Assembly (NCBI GenBank): GCA_900767195.1
Contig: CAAFYG010000117.1
Coordinates: 1 to 54,525 of the forward strand
DNA from: Clostridia bacterium
GTDB taxonomy: Bacteria; Bacillota; Clostridia; Christensenellales; Borkfalkiaceae
Length of the DNA: 54,525 nucleotides
Direction of reading: 5' to 3'
The position numbers and the translations under genes are program-made. Below, in pieces: positions 17,435-24,484 of the stretch. The notes below the pieces were generated by a model that was not told the origin of the DNA, searched no databases, and saw only the letters and a program-made list of their open reading frames with translations. The first letter of the stretch is position 1. Each line of letters begins with the position of its first letter.

Positions 17435-17488
17435 AAGGAGCGTATGAGCGACTTTTCGAAAAATAAAATCAAGCGAGGAAGAGGAAGA

Positions 17489-17863
17489 ATGGAACAGAAA
17501 TTTTACATTTGCAGACATTGCGGAAACATCGTGGCGTTCGTGAAAGAGAGCGGCGCGCCGATATCTTGCTGCGGCGAAAAAATGCAGCGTTTAGAGGCGG
17601 GGGTAACCGACGCGGCGAAAGAAAAGCACGTACCCATGGTGCGAACGAACGGCAATCTGGTCACGGTGAGCGTGGGCAGCGTAACGCACCCGATGGAAGA
17701 AAAGCACTATATCGAATGGATTTCGTTGCAAACGAAGCAGGGGAATCAGAGAAAACGGCTCGCGCCCGGCGAAAAGCCCGAAGTCACGTTTGCGCTCGCC
17801 GAGGGCGACGAGGTGGAAGCGGCGTACGCGTATTGCAATCTGCACGGCTTGTGGAAGGCTTAA
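17489..17863 (+). CDS. dfx: Superoxide reductase (desulfoferrodoxin, 2Fe type)
   Basis: Reduces superoxide to hydrogen peroxide without making oxygen, a typical anaerobe defence. The 124-residue protein has an N-terminal desulforedoxin domain with rubredoxin-like iron ligands Cys8, Cys11, Cys27 and Cys28. The catalytic domain has iron ligands His47, His67, His73, Cys116 and His119 and the Glu45-Lys46 pair beside the site. The start at 17489 was chosen by homology (MEQKFYICRHCG) and the preceding AGGAAGAGG; an in-frame ATG at 17444 would add 15 basic residues. Its stop is 11 bp from the flavodiiron gene, so both form one operon. Confidence 0.95.
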   Translation: MEQKFYICRHCGNIVAFVKESGAPISCCGEKMQRLEAGVTDAAKEKHVPMVRTNGNLVTVSVGSVTHPMEEKHYIEWISLQTKQGNQRKRLAPGEKPEVTFALAEGDEVEAAYAYCNLHGLWKA

Positions 17864-17874
17864 AAGGGGCGAAA

Positions 17875-19062
17875 ATGTTTATCTCGGACGAAATCGAATT
17901 CATAGGCGTGAACGATCATGCCGTGGATTTATTCGAAGGGCAGTATAAAGTGCCGCATGGCATGAGCTACAATTCCTACGTGATCAAAGACGAGAAGATC
18001 GCGGTGATGGACACGGCGGACGGGCATTTCACCGCCGAGTGGTTGCAAAATCTTGCCCGCGCGCTCGGCGGCAGAACGCCCGATTATCTCGTGGCGCAGC
18101 ACATGGAGCCGGATCATTCGGCGGGTATCGCCGCATTTATGCAAGCGTACCCGAAAGCGAAAATCGTCGCTTCGTCGAAGGCGTTTGTAATGATCGGTCA
18201 GTTTTTCGGCACGCAGTACGAAGATCGGCGCGTGGTGGTGGGCGAAGGCGATACGCTTCCGCTCGGTTCGCGCACGCTGCATTTTATCGCCGCGCCGATG
18301 GTGCATTGGCCGGAAGTCATCGTCACGTACGACGATAAAGACAAAATTTTGTTTTCCGCCGACGGTTTCGGTACGTTCGGCGCGATTGATACGCAGAGCG
18401 AAACGGGCGGCGCAAAGGGCGCGGCGAAAGAGGCGTGGGCAGACGAAGCAAGGCGGTATTATATCGGCATCGTGGGCAAATACGGCGTGCAGGTGCAGTC
18501 GCTTTTAAAAAAGGCGGCGTCGCTCGATATCCGCATGATCTGCCCGCTGCACGGCGAGATACTCAAAGAAAATCTCGGGTATTATCTCGGGCTTTACGAT
18601 ACATGGTCGGCATACCGCGCGGAAACGGACGGCGTGCTGATCGCCTACGCGTCGGTGTACGGAAACACGAAAAAGGCGGCGGAAACGCTTGCCGCGAAAC
18701 TGCGTGAAAACGGTTGCAAAGAAGTGAAAGTGATCGATCTTGCGCGGGCGGATATGTCGGAAGCTACGGCGCAGGCGTTCCGTTATAATAAAATCGTGCT
18801 TGCCTCCGTAACGTACAACGGCGACGTTTTCCCGTGCATGCGCGCATACGTCGAAAGTCTTACGGAAAGGAATTTTCAGAAACGCACCGTGGGAATGATC
18901 GAAAACGGCTCATGGTCGCCCATGGCGGCACGGACGATGAAAAAGATGCTCGAAAATTCGAAAGAGATCGTCTATGCCGAACCGATCGTCACGCTCCGTT
19001 CTGCGCAGAACGGGGAAAGCGAAGCGCAGCTTGCCGCGCTTGCCGGCGCGCTTAGCAAATGA
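17875..19062 (+). CDS. fprA: Flavodiiron protein (class A, oxygen/NO reductase)
   Basis: Reduces oxygen to water (or NO to N2O) in the anaerobe cytosol. The 395-residue protein has an N-terminal beta-lactamase-like diiron domain with the diagnostic H76-x-E78-x-D80-H81 motif (HMEPDH), HWPE, SADGFG and CPLHGE ligands. The C-terminal flavodoxin domain has the FMN loop YASVYGNTKKAAE. No extra C-terminal rubredoxin domain is present. The start at 17875 follows AAAAGGGG and matches the family N-terminus. Co-transcribed with superoxide reductase under the PerR-like operator. Confidence 0.95.
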   Translation: MFISDEIEFIGVNDHAVDLFEGQYKVPHGMSYNSYVIKDEKIAVMDTADGHFTAEWLQNLARALGGRTPDYLVAQHMEPDHSAGIAAFMQAYPKAKIVASSKAFVMIGQFFGTQYEDRRVVVGEGDTLPLGSRTLHFIAAPMVHWPEVIVTYDDKDKILFSADGFGTFGAIDTQSETGGAKGAAKEAWADEARRYYIGIVGKYGVQVQSLLKKAASLDIRMICPLHGEILKENLGYYLGLYDTWSAYRAETDGVLIAYASVYGNTKKAAETLAAKLRENGCKEVKVIDLARADMSEATAQAFRYNKIVLASVTYNGDVFPCMRAYVESLTERNFQKRTVGMIENGSWSPMAARTMKKMLENSKEIVYAEPIVTLRSAQNGESEAQLAALAGALSK

Positions 19063-19080
19063 AAAATTTTTGCTTTTGAT

Positions 19081-19294
19081 ATTGCCTATGATAAAGCCTT
19101 CCCCTTGGGGGGAAGGTGTCGCCGAACGGCGACGGATGAGGGGCAGTTTCATAAACGGAATGATGCAAGCTGTTTAAAATTTTAATTACTGCCTATGGTA
19201 AAGCCTTCCCCTCGGGGGGAAGGTGTCGCCGAACGGCGACGGATGAGGGGCAGTTTCATAAACGGAATGATACAAGCTGTTTAAAACTTTAATT
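19081..19294. repeat. Two tandem 107-bp repeats with paired hairpins
   Basis: Copies 19081-19187 and 19188-19294 are nearly identical. Each has a perfect 8-bp hairpin (CCTTCCCC, loop, GGGGAAGG; 19097-19116 in copy one) followed by a 6-bp hairpin (GTCGCC, GAAC, GGCGAC; 19118-19133) and a conserved tail GATGAGGGGCAGTTTCAT. The layout resembles REP/MITE-like noncoding elements that are common between genes in gut Firmicutes. No convincing coding frame is seen. The first hairpin may also end transcripts of the flavodiiron gene, although no T-run follows. Confidence 0.85.
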
Positions 19295-19573
19295 ATTGCC
19301 TATGATACAGGCTTCCCCTTGCTTCATTTTGCTCAACGCAAAATTCAGCAAAAATTGTCAGCCTCTTTCAGAGGCTTCCCCTCGGGGGGCTTTTCTCGCC
19401 GAGTTGCCTCCCAAAGGCAACTGCGGCGGCTTGCTACTTGCGGAGCAAGGTGATGAGGGGCGCAGCCCATTTTTGATTAAAATTTTTTACCGAAAATTTC
19501 AATATTATTTGCTTTTCAAAAGCTTTTCCGAAAAATTTTTTCGTCAAATTCGGCAAAACCGCCCGAAAAAGAG
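19295..19573. repeat. Degenerate third repeat copy and noncoding tail
   Basis: At 19295 the same unit restarts (ATTGCCTATGATA) and diverges into a longer version: a broken CTTCCCC/GGGG stem, the hairpins TTGCCT-AGGCAA and CTTGCT-AGCAAG, and the tail GATGAGGGGCGCAGCCCATT. From about 19480 to the rpmG promoter I see only AT-rich spacer. Confidence 0.6.
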
Positions 19574-19602
19574 TTGACAAGCCTTTTTTTATATGCTAAA
19601 AT
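19574..19602 (+). promoter_or_regulatory. Promoter of rpmG
   Basis: TTGACA (19574-19579), 17 bp, TAAAAT (19597-19602). In the leader a short hairpin (CACCTT-GAGAG-AGGGTG, 19612-19628) is followed by seven Ts (19632-19638), a possible weak attenuator before the GGAG Shine-Dalgarno at 19643. Confidence 0.75.
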
Positions 19603-19653
19603 GTATGAGCGCACCTTGAGAGAGGGTGTAATTTTTTTGTATGGAGTTTCGAT

Positions 19654-19818
19654 ATGGCAACCAAAACGGCAAGAGCCAAAATCACGTTTGAATGCACGGA
19701 ATGCAAACACAGAAATTACGACAGTATTAAAAATAAAAAGAACGATCCCGACAGATTGACTTTGAATAAATACTGCCCGTTCTGCAAGAAACACACCGAG
19801 CATAAAGAAGCGAAATAA
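19654..19818 (+). CDS. rpmG: 50S ribosomal protein L33
   Basis: A 54-residue protein ([18 protein letters not shown]...) of normal L33 length, carrying the zinc-ribbon pairs CTEC and CPFC, so it is the zinc-binding form. The start at 19654 has GGAG 7 bp upstream; the upstream ATG at 19641 is out of frame. It lies before secE and nusG, the usual Firmicutes order. Confidence 0.95.
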   Translation: MATKTARAKITFECTECKHRNYDSIKNKKNDPDRLTLNKYCPFCKKHTEHKEAK

Positions 19819-19832
19819 GCCGGTGCGTTTCG

Positions 19833-19890
19833 CCTTTTCCGCTCCGCCGCGCCGAAAAACAGCGGCGTAAAAAGCAAAAAAGCGGAAAGG
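19833..19890 (+). other. Nested hairpin between rpmG and secE
   Basis: CCTTTTCCGCT (19833-19843) pairs with AGCGGAAAGG (19881-19890) with one bulged T, and inside it CGCCGC (19845-19850) pairs with GCGGCG (19862-19867). No T-run follows, so it is more likely an mRNA structure or processing site than a terminator. Confidence 0.5.
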
Positions 19891-19935
19891 AATACTACTC
19901 GTCGGGTAAAAAATCCCGCAAGATAGAGGTAAGTT

Positions 19936-20163
19936 ATGGCAAACGCAAACAAAGCAAAAGTGAAAAAACCCGGTTTCTTCCGCCGCGTCGGCGCGAAATT
20001 CAAAGAGGTTTTTTCCGAACTGAAAAGAGTTACCTGGCCTAAATTTTCCACCGTCGTGAAAACCACGGGCGTGGTGATGGTGATCGTGTTCGCGTTTCTC
20101 GCGGCAACCACGGGCGTAGACGCTCTTTTGAATTTACTTTTAAAACTTCTCGTTCGCAGTTAA
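19936..20163 (+). CDS. secE: Preprotein translocase subunit SecE
   Basis: A 75-residue short Gram-positive-type SecE. It has the amphipathic segment FKEVFSELKRVTWPKFS with the conserved Lys-Arg-Val-x-Trp-Pro, then a single membrane helix (VVMVIVFAFLAATTGVDALL). It clamps the SecY channel in the membrane. AGAGGTAAG lies before the start. nusG follows after 11 bp. Confidence 0.96.
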   Translation: MANANKAKVKKPGFFRRVGAKFKEVFSELKRVTWPKFSTVVKTTGVVMVIVFAFLAATTGVDALLNLLLKLLVRS

Positions 20164-20174
20164 GGAGTACCCAA

Positions 20175-20759
20175 ATGGAGATGCAGGAACAACCTAAATG
20201 GTATATTCTTCACACGTACTCGGGTTACGAAGCGATGGTGAAGGATTCCCTGGAAAAACTCATCGAGAATAATAATCTCGGCGATTATATCACCGATCTT
20301 AAAATTCCCATGGAGCAGGTGATCGAAGAGAAGAACGGCAAGCGGAAAGTGGTGGAGCGCAAGCTTCTGCCCTGCTATGTGTTCATCAAAATGATCTACA
20401 CCAATCAGATCTGGTACTACGTTACGAGTACGCGCGGCGTCACGGGCTTTTGCGGCCCGCAGGGGCGTCCTATTCCCATGAAAGCGGAAGAAGTGCGCAA
20501 AATGCGTCTCGAAGAATTCATATCCGACGTCGATTTCAAGGTAGGCGATTCCGTTTCCATCGAAGAAGGTCCTTTAAAAGGCTTTATCGGCACGATCAAA
20601 GAACTTTCCGATGCTACGCAGAAAGCCAAAGTCACCACCAAAATGTTCAACCGCGATACCGATGTCGAGGTGGAATATCTGCAGATCAAACGCATCGACG
20701 CGCCTATTCCCGAGCCTTCGGAAGAAGAGGAATCGGAAGAGAACGGCGAAGAGAAATAA
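20175..20759 (+). CDS. nusG: Transcription antitermination/elongation factor NusG
   Basis: A 194-residue protein with an NGN domain (KWYILHTYSGYEAMVKDSLE; LLPCYVFIKM; GVTGFCGP) and a C-terminal KOW domain (VGDSVSIEEGPLKGFIGTI). It binds RNA polymerase and couples it to ribosomes or Rho. The C-terminus ends in an acidic tail (SEEEESEENGEE) beyond the usual KOW end. AAGGAGT precedes the start. Confidence 0.97.
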   Translation: MEMQEQPKWYILHTYSGYEAMVKDSLEKLIENNNLGDYITDLKIPMEQVIEEKNGKRKVVERKLLPCYVFIKMIYTNQIWYYVTSTRGVTGFCGPQGRPIPMKAEEVRKMRLEEFISDVDFKVGDSVSIEEGPLKGFIGTIKELSDATQKAKVTTKMFNRDTDVEVEYLQIKRIDAPIPEPSEEEESEENGEEK

Positions 20760-20825
20760 GCCGGTTGGCGCGCTCAAAGCGTGTACGCGGCGCGTGCAAT
20801 ACGCGCAAATAAATTCAGTCAAATA

Positions 20826-20871
20826 GTGGGAAAGGCGAATAAAAAATCTCAGCTCGCCTTGTTATCACCAC
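20826..20871 (+). promoter_or_regulatory. Putative ribosomal protein L1 autoregulatory leader of rplK-rplA
   Basis: GTGG (20826-20829) pairs with CCAC (20868-20871). Across an asymmetric loop (GA on one side, GTTATCA on the other), AAGGCG (20832-20837) pairs with CGCCTT (20855-20860). Two helices around a lopsided internal loop just upstream of rplK are the known shape of the L1 binding site, and the GGAGG of rplK follows immediately. No separate promoter is clear, so it may act on a nusG read-through transcript. Confidence 0.5.
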
Positions 20872-20886
20872 ATGGAGGATACAGTT

Positions 20887-21312
20887 ATGGCAAAGAAAAT
20901 CACTGCGGTTGTAAAATTGCAACTTCCCGCAGGGAAAGCAACTCCGGCTCCCCCCGTAGGCTCCACCCTTGGTCCCTTCGGTATCAACCTGCCGGGTTTC
21001 ACGAAGGAATTCAACGCGCAAACCGCCGATAAAGCGGGGTTGATCATTCCCGTCGTGGTTACGATTTATCAGGATCGTTCGTTTACGTTTATCCTGAAAA
21101 CGCCGCCCGCACCCGTTCTTATCAAGAAGGCGTTGGGGCTTGAAACGGCGAGCGCGAAACCGAACAGCGTGAAAGTGGGCAAGCTCACCAAGGCGCAGGT
21201 AGAAGAAATCGCAAAAATGAAGATGCCCGATTTAAACTGCACGTCGCTTGAAAGCGCGATGAGCATGGTAGCGGGTACGGCGCGCAGCATGGGCGTAACG
21301 GTTGAGGAATAA
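20887..21312 (+). CDS. rplK: 50S ribosomal protein L11
   Basis: A 141-residue protein of exact family length. It has the N-terminal [16 protein letters not shown] with the proline-rich stringent-response loop, and [18 protein letters not shown] in the RNA-binding half. The start at 20887 was chosen because GGAGG lies 9 bp upstream and the in-frame ATG at 20872 overlaps that Shine-Dalgarno. L11 is the ribosomal partner sensed by Rel, encoded at 50447. Confidence 0.97.
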   Translation: MAKKITAVVKLQLPAGKATPAPPVGSTLGPFGINLPGFTKEFNAQTADKAGLIIPVVVTIYQDRSFTFILKTPPAPVLIKKALGLETASAKPNSVKVGKLTKAQVEEIAKMKMPDLNCTSLESAMSMVAGTARSMGVTVEE

Positions 21313-21325
21313 GGAGAGAACGATT

Positions 21326-22012
21326 ATGAAACACGGAAAAAATTATTCTGACAGCGTAAAAGCGTTTGATCTTACCAAAACCTACGAAGCTTCCGAAGCG
21401 GTGGGCATCGTTCTCGAAACGGCGAAAGCCAAATTCGACGAAACCATCGAACTTCACGTTCGTCTCGGCGTAGATCCCCGTCAGGCGGATCAGCAGGTGC
21501 GCGGCGTGCTTGTACTTCCCCACGGCACGGGCAAAACGAAGAAAGTGCTTGTGATCGCGAAAGGCGCGAAAGCGGACGCGGCTGCGGCTGCGGGCGCAGA
21601 CTACGTAGGCGCGGAAGAGCTGATCGCGAAGATCCAGAACGAAAACTGGTTCGATTTCGACGTGATGATCACCACCCCCGATATGATGGGTATGGTAGGT
21701 AGAATCGGTCGTGTACTCGGTCCTAAAGGCTTGATGCCCAACCCCAAGTCCGGCACGGTTACCATGGACGTGGAAAAAGCGATCAAAGAAGTGAAAGCCG
21801 GTAAAGTTGAGTATCGTCTCGATAAAACGGCGATCATCCATTGCCCGATCGGCAAGAAGAGTTTCGGCAAAGAGAAGCTCACGGAAAACTATTCCGCCCT
21901 TATGGACGCGATCATCAAGGCGAAACCCGCCAGCGCGAAAGGCACGTACGTGAAGAGCGCGGTGCTTGCCTCCACGATGGGCCCCGGCGTAAAAGTGGTA
22001 GCGAAAGCGTAA
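21326..22012 (+). CDS. rplA: 50S ribosomal protein L1
   Basis: A 228-residue protein with the L1 signatures [17 protein letters not shown] and [20 protein letters not shown]. It forms the ribosomal L1 stalk and in many bacteria represses its own operon. The start at 21326 follows AAGGAGAG; an earlier in-frame ATG at 21302 would overlap the end of rplK. 13 bp separate it from rplK. Confidence 0.97.
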   Translation: MKHGKNYSDSVKAFDLTKTYEASEAVGIVLETAKAKFDETIELHVRLGVDPRQADQQVRGVLVLPHGTGKTKKVLVIAKGAKADAAAAAGADYVGAEELIAKIQNENWFDFDVMITTPDMMGMVGRIGRVLGPKGLMPNPKSGTVTMDVEKAIKEVKAGKVEYRLDKTAIIHCPIGKKSFGKEKLTENYSALMDAIIKAKPASAKGTYVKSAVLASTMGPGVKVVAKA

Positions 22013-22077
22013 GCTTCGGCCAAAACAAGAAAACCGGATAAAAAACAAAAAAATTGCGCGATTCCCGCAAAAAACGC

Positions 22078-22106
22078 TTGACGAAAGCGCGCGGGAATGG
22101 TACAAT
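22078..22106 (+). promoter_or_regulatory. Promoter of rplJ-rplL inside a nested dyad
   Basis: TTGACG (22078-22083), 17 bp, TACAAT (22101-22106). The -35 lies in the centre of a nested inverted repeat: ATTCCCGC (22061-22068) with GCGGGAAT (22091-22098) outside, and CGCTT/AAGCG inside. Confidence 0.75.
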
Positions 22107-22310
22107 AATATCGTTGAAAAGCCGAAGAAGGCAAGCACCGCAAGGTTTAATGGAGTTAAAAAATTCCGCTCGCTCAGGCGTTGAGATAAGACGAAAGAAT
22201 TTTCGCTTGCCTTGCGCCCATCCGCGGCGCAGGGCAGTTTTTTTCTGCCGCAGCGCGTTTTTCAACGCCAAAACAGACAGAAAAAATCACAAGGAGGTAA
22301 AAGTAACACA
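22107..22310 (+). promoter_or_regulatory. L10-type leader of rplJ-rplL
   Basis: About 200 bases of untranslated leader between promoter and rplJ, rich in local pairing, ending with an intrinsic terminator (22209-22244) and then AAGGAGGT. Position and layout match the known L10 leader, in which L10(L12)4 binds the RNA and promotes premature termination. The specific kink-turn was not resolved by eye. Confidence 0.6.
22209..22244 (+). terminator. Attenuator terminator in the rplJ leader
   Basis: GCCTTGCGCC (22209-22218) pairs with GGCGCAGGGC (22226-22235), 10 bp with one G-U pair, followed by AG and seven Ts (22238-22244). It lies upstream of rplJ, so it can only act as an attenuator. Confidence 0.75.
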
Positions 22311-22811
22311 ATGTCGAAGAATCTCGAAGGAAAAAAGCAGATCGTAGAAGAAATCAAAGAGAAGATCAACGCAAGCAAGTCCGTCGTTCTTGCCGATTAC
22401 AACAAGCTCACCGTTCTCGAAGTGACGGCGCTGAGAAATAAATTCAGAGCCGCGAACTGCGAATACAAGGTGTATAAAAACACGCTTGTGAGAAAGGCGT
22501 TCAACGAACTCGGCGTATCCGATTTCGATAGCGATTTAAACGGCACTACGGCTACGGTGTTCTGCTCTGATGAAACGAGCGGCGCAGCGATTTTTGCCAA
22601 AGCCGTTAAGGAAAACCCCGCTCTTGCGGATAAGATCGGCGCGAAAGCCGCTTACCTTGACAACCGCTATCTCGGAAAAGACGAAGTGAAAGCCCTTTCC
22701 GCGATCCCTTCCAAGGAAGTGCTTATCGCGAAAATGCTCGGCTGCCTGCAGTCGTCCATTTCCAAATTCGTTTACGTACTCGATTCCATCGCGAAAGCGA
22801 AAGAGGCGTAA
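22311..22811 (+). CDS. rplJ: 50S ribosomal protein L10
   Basis: A 166-residue protein with the N-terminal KKQIVEEIKEKINASKSVVLADYNKLTV rRNA-binding region, the segment YKVYKNTLVRKAFNE, and a C-terminal helix that carries L7/L12 dimers. The start at 22311 is preceded by AAGGAGGT at a 12-bp spacing. Longer in-frame starts fall in the attenuator. It is followed by rplL after a 127-bp structured spacer. Confidence 0.97.
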   Translation: MSKNLEGKKQIVEEIKEKINASKSVVLADYNKLTVLEVTALRNKFRAANCEYKVYKNTLVRKAFNELGVSDFDSDLNGTTATVFCSDETSGAAIFAKAVKENPALADKIGAKAAYLDNRYLGKDEVKALSAIPSKEVLIAKMLGCLQSSISKFVYVLDSIAKAKEA

Positions 22812-22818
22812 AGCTCGG

Positions 22819-22881
22819 CGCGTAAACCGCGCGAACAGGGTACGACGTACCGAAAAAAAGATACGGCAGGGCGCGCCGTAG
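22819..22881 (+). other. Three successive hairpins between rplJ and rplL
   Basis: GCGCG/CGCGC (22819-22833), GGTAC/GTACC (22840-22852) and TACGGC/GCCGTA (22863-22881) follow one another in the mRNA spacer. They lack T-runs and may set the higher expression of rplL over rplJ by processing or stabilisation. Confidence 0.45.
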
Positions 22882-22938
22882 TAAAATAAACGCGTTACGA
22901 AAAAAAATTATTATTTTAAACGGAGGAATTAAACTACC

Positions 22939-23310
22939 ATGGATGTACAGAAACTTATTGAAGAAGTAAAAGGTATGACCGTTCTTGAATTGAACGAGCT
23001 TGTAAAGGCGCTTGAAGCGGAATTCGGCGTAAGCGCGGCTGCACCCGTTGCCGCTGCCGGTGCTGCAGGTGCGGCTGAAGCTGCTCCCGCTGCGGAAGAA
23101 AAGACGGAATTCGACGTTGTTCTTAAGGACATCGGCCCGAACAAGATCGCGATCATCAAAGTTGTGCGCGAAGCTACCGGACTCGGCCTTGCGGACGCGA
23201 AGAAAGCGGTGGAAGCGATGGGCGTAATCAAAGAAAACGCTCCGAAAGCGGACGCGGAAGCTTTGGTTGCCAAGCTCAAAGAGAACGGCGCTACGGCTGA
23301 ACTCAAATAA
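22939..23310 (+). CDS. rplL: 50S ribosomal protein L7/L12
   Basis: A 123-residue protein: an N-terminal dimerisation helix ([24 protein letters not shown]), an Ala/Pro/Gly hinge (about residues 33-53) and a C-terminal factor-binding domain ([35 protein letters not shown]). It recruits translation GTPases to the ribosome. CGGAGGAATT precedes the start. It is closed by a strong terminator; rpoB, which usually follows, is not here. Confidence 0.97.
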   Translation: MDVQKLIEEVKGMTVLELNELVKALEAEFGVSAAAPVAAAGAAGAAEAAPAAEEKTEFDVVLKDIGPNKIAIIKVVREATGLGLADAKKAVEAMGVIKENAPKADAEALVAKLKENGATAELK

Positions 23311-23330
23311 GCTGATACAAAAGCAAAAAC

Positions 23331-23372
23331 AATCGGGGCTTTTCGGAAGTTTTCGGATCGCCCCGATTTTTT
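23331..23372 (+). terminator. Intrinsic terminator after rplL
   Basis: AATCGGGGC (23331-23339) pairs perfectly with GCCCCGATT (23360-23368), followed by a T-run. Confidence 0.85.
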
Positions 23373-23457
23373 CGTTATTTTAAGGCTTCCCTTGCCTGCT
23401 GAAAATTTAGCAAACAAAATTTTTTCGGCGAAAATGGGAATTCTTTCCTGCTTAAAG

Positions 23458-23640
23458 CCTTCCCCTTGGGGGAAGGTTGCAAGGCACGGCCTTGACGGAT
23501 GAAGAAAAGCTTGCTTTTCTTTTTTGTTTGAAAAATTGCCTTGCAAAAATTTTTCAAACAAAGGGGTGAAGCCCATTTTTGGTTTTCTGAATATTTTTGA
23601 TAAAAAATTTCTGAAAATCAAGGGGCGGTTTCATTTACGA
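23458..23640. repeat. Degenerate copy of the 19081-type hairpin repeat
   Basis: It has the same head as the 107-bp unit (CCTTCCCC/GGGGAAGG hairpin at 23458-23476), a diverged second arm (GCAAGGCACGGCCTTGACGG) and a tail near 23616 (AAGGGGCGGTTTCATTTACG) like GGGGCAGTTTCATAAACG of the first array. This supports a dispersed noncoding repeat family in the genome. The rest of 23373-23715 shows no coding signal. Confidence 0.6.
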
Positions 23641-23661
23641 TAAATAATTTTCAAACAAAGT

Positions 23662-23688
23662 GGCGCGCCGAATACCATTCGGCGCGCC
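23662..23688 (-). terminator. Strong hairpin at the 3' end of the XRE gene
   Basis: A perfect 12-bp stem GGCGCGCCGAAT/ATTCGGCGCGCC with loop ACC lies 28 bp past the XRE stop codon. On the minus strand it is followed by a T-rich stretch (ACTTTGTTTG), so termination of the XRE transcript is the likeliest role, though the T-run is imperfect. Confidence 0.5.
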
Positions 23689-23715
23689 CAAAGCTATTTA
23701 ATACTGAAAATAAAT

Positions 23716-23925
23716 TTATCGGTACTCGTCGGAGAGACCGAGCAGATAATCGGCGGAAACGTCGAGAAAACGGCATAAAAGGAAAAGCGTTTCTACGGAA
23801 GGAATACTTTTCCCTTTTTTGTAGTCGCTAATGCATTGCTTCGAAACGTTCACCGCCGCCGCCACTTCCGTCTGCCTTTTGCCGCTGATTTTTAAAATCT
23901 CGTTAAACCTTTCTACGAATTTCAT
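23716..23925 (-). CDS. XRE-family (Cro/CI-type) helix-turn-helix regulator
   Basis: A 69-residue protein made of little more than one HTH_3 domain: RQTEVAAAVNVSKQCISDYKKGKSIPSVETLFLLCRFLDVSADYLLG. The last part (DVSADYLLGLSD) is the standard end of the fold. No sensor or dimerisation domain is attached. It is divergent from two tandem zinc-ribbon/DUF4190 genes across a 102-bp promoter region with repeated AGTAAG words, and probably controls both directions. Confidence 0.9.
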   Translation of the reverse strand: MKFVERFNEILKISGKRQTEVAAAVNVSKQCISDYKKGKSIPSVETLFLLCRFLDVSADYLLGLSDEYR

Positions 23926-23944
23926 AATATTATTATACGAAAAT

Positions 23945-23986
23945 AGTAAGTTTTTACTTGACAGTAAGTTATAAACGTACTATAAT
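23945..23986 (+). promoter_or_regulatory. Promoter of the DUF4190 pair with putative XRE operator
   Basis: TTGACA (23958-23963), 17 bp, TATAAT (23981-23986). AGTAAG words occur at 23945 and 23963, and an inverted TTACTT at 23954, spanning the -35. A minus-strand TATAAT (23936-23931) serves the XRE gene. The repeated words are candidate half-sites. Confidence 0.6.
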
Positions 23987-24027
23987 AATATTACAACAAT
24001 AAAAATCGTAAAAAGGAGAAAGAAAAA

Positions 24028-24468
24028 ATGTATTGCCAGAATTGTGGTGCGAAGATTGACGACGAAGCGTGCGTATGCGTGCATTGTGGCGCGCACGTGC
24101 GGAAATTTCCAGATGAAAAGCAAAGCATACCGCAAACTCAGCCGAAAAAACCGCAAAGCGTAGAAGAATCACTCGAAGAATTAAGGTATCGGCGGCAACA
24201 ACAACATATTGAAAACACGAAAAGGGAAGAATACGGCGAAGGGCGTGGTTATTATCCGGATTATGGGTATTATCGCAAAACAAACGGAATGGCAATCGCG
24301 GGATTTGTATGCTCGTTTTTCTTCGCGTTGCTCGGGTTGATTTTCAGTATTATCGGAATGAAGCAATGCAAAGAGCGCGGCGATAACGGCTATGGACTTG
24401 CGAAAGCGGGAATGATTATTTCAATCGTTTGGATGGCGATTGTATTTCTTGTATCCGTTGCAAGATAA
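24028..24468 (+). CDS. Zinc-ribbon plus DUF4190 membrane protein (copy 1)
   Basis: A 146-residue protein. The N-terminal zinc ribbon has paired CxxC knuckles (CQNC ... CVHC), followed by a 50-residue charged linker. The C-terminus is a DUF4190-type region with two membrane helices around the conserved FSIIGMKQCKERGDNGYGLAKAG. Function unknown for the family. AAAAGGAG precedes the start. The next gene, 16 bp on, is a shorter paralogue, so this pair arose by tandem duplication. Confidence 0.8.
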   Translation: MYCQNCGAKIDDEACVCVHCGAHVRKFPDEKQSIPQTQPKKPQSVEESLEELRYRRQQQHIENTKREEYGEGRGYYPDYGYYRKTNGMAIAGFVCSFFFALLGLIFSIIGMKQCKERGDNGYGLAKAGMIISIVWMAIVFLVSVAR

Positions 24469-24484
24469 AAAGGAGACAGAAAAA

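Noticed and set aside
17509..17874. A frame running through the dfx gene that joins the flavodiiron protein upstream of its ATG
   Set aside because: It is an out-of-frame shadow of the superoxide reductase gene; the flavodiiron family starts at MFISDEIEF (17875) with a Shine-Dalgarno before it.
19081..19294. CRISPR array from the repeated 107-bp units
   Set aside because: Only two full units, the whole unit including the would-be spacer is repeated, and no cas genes are nearby.
19819..19935. tRNA-Trp, often found between rpmG and secE
   Set aside because: No cloverleaf, no TTCGA loop and no CCA-type acceptor pairing could be found; the region holds a nested hairpin only.
23662..23688. Dyad read as a phage attachment or resolution site
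   Set aside because: No integrase or recombinase is present and its place after the XRE stop fits a transcript end better.
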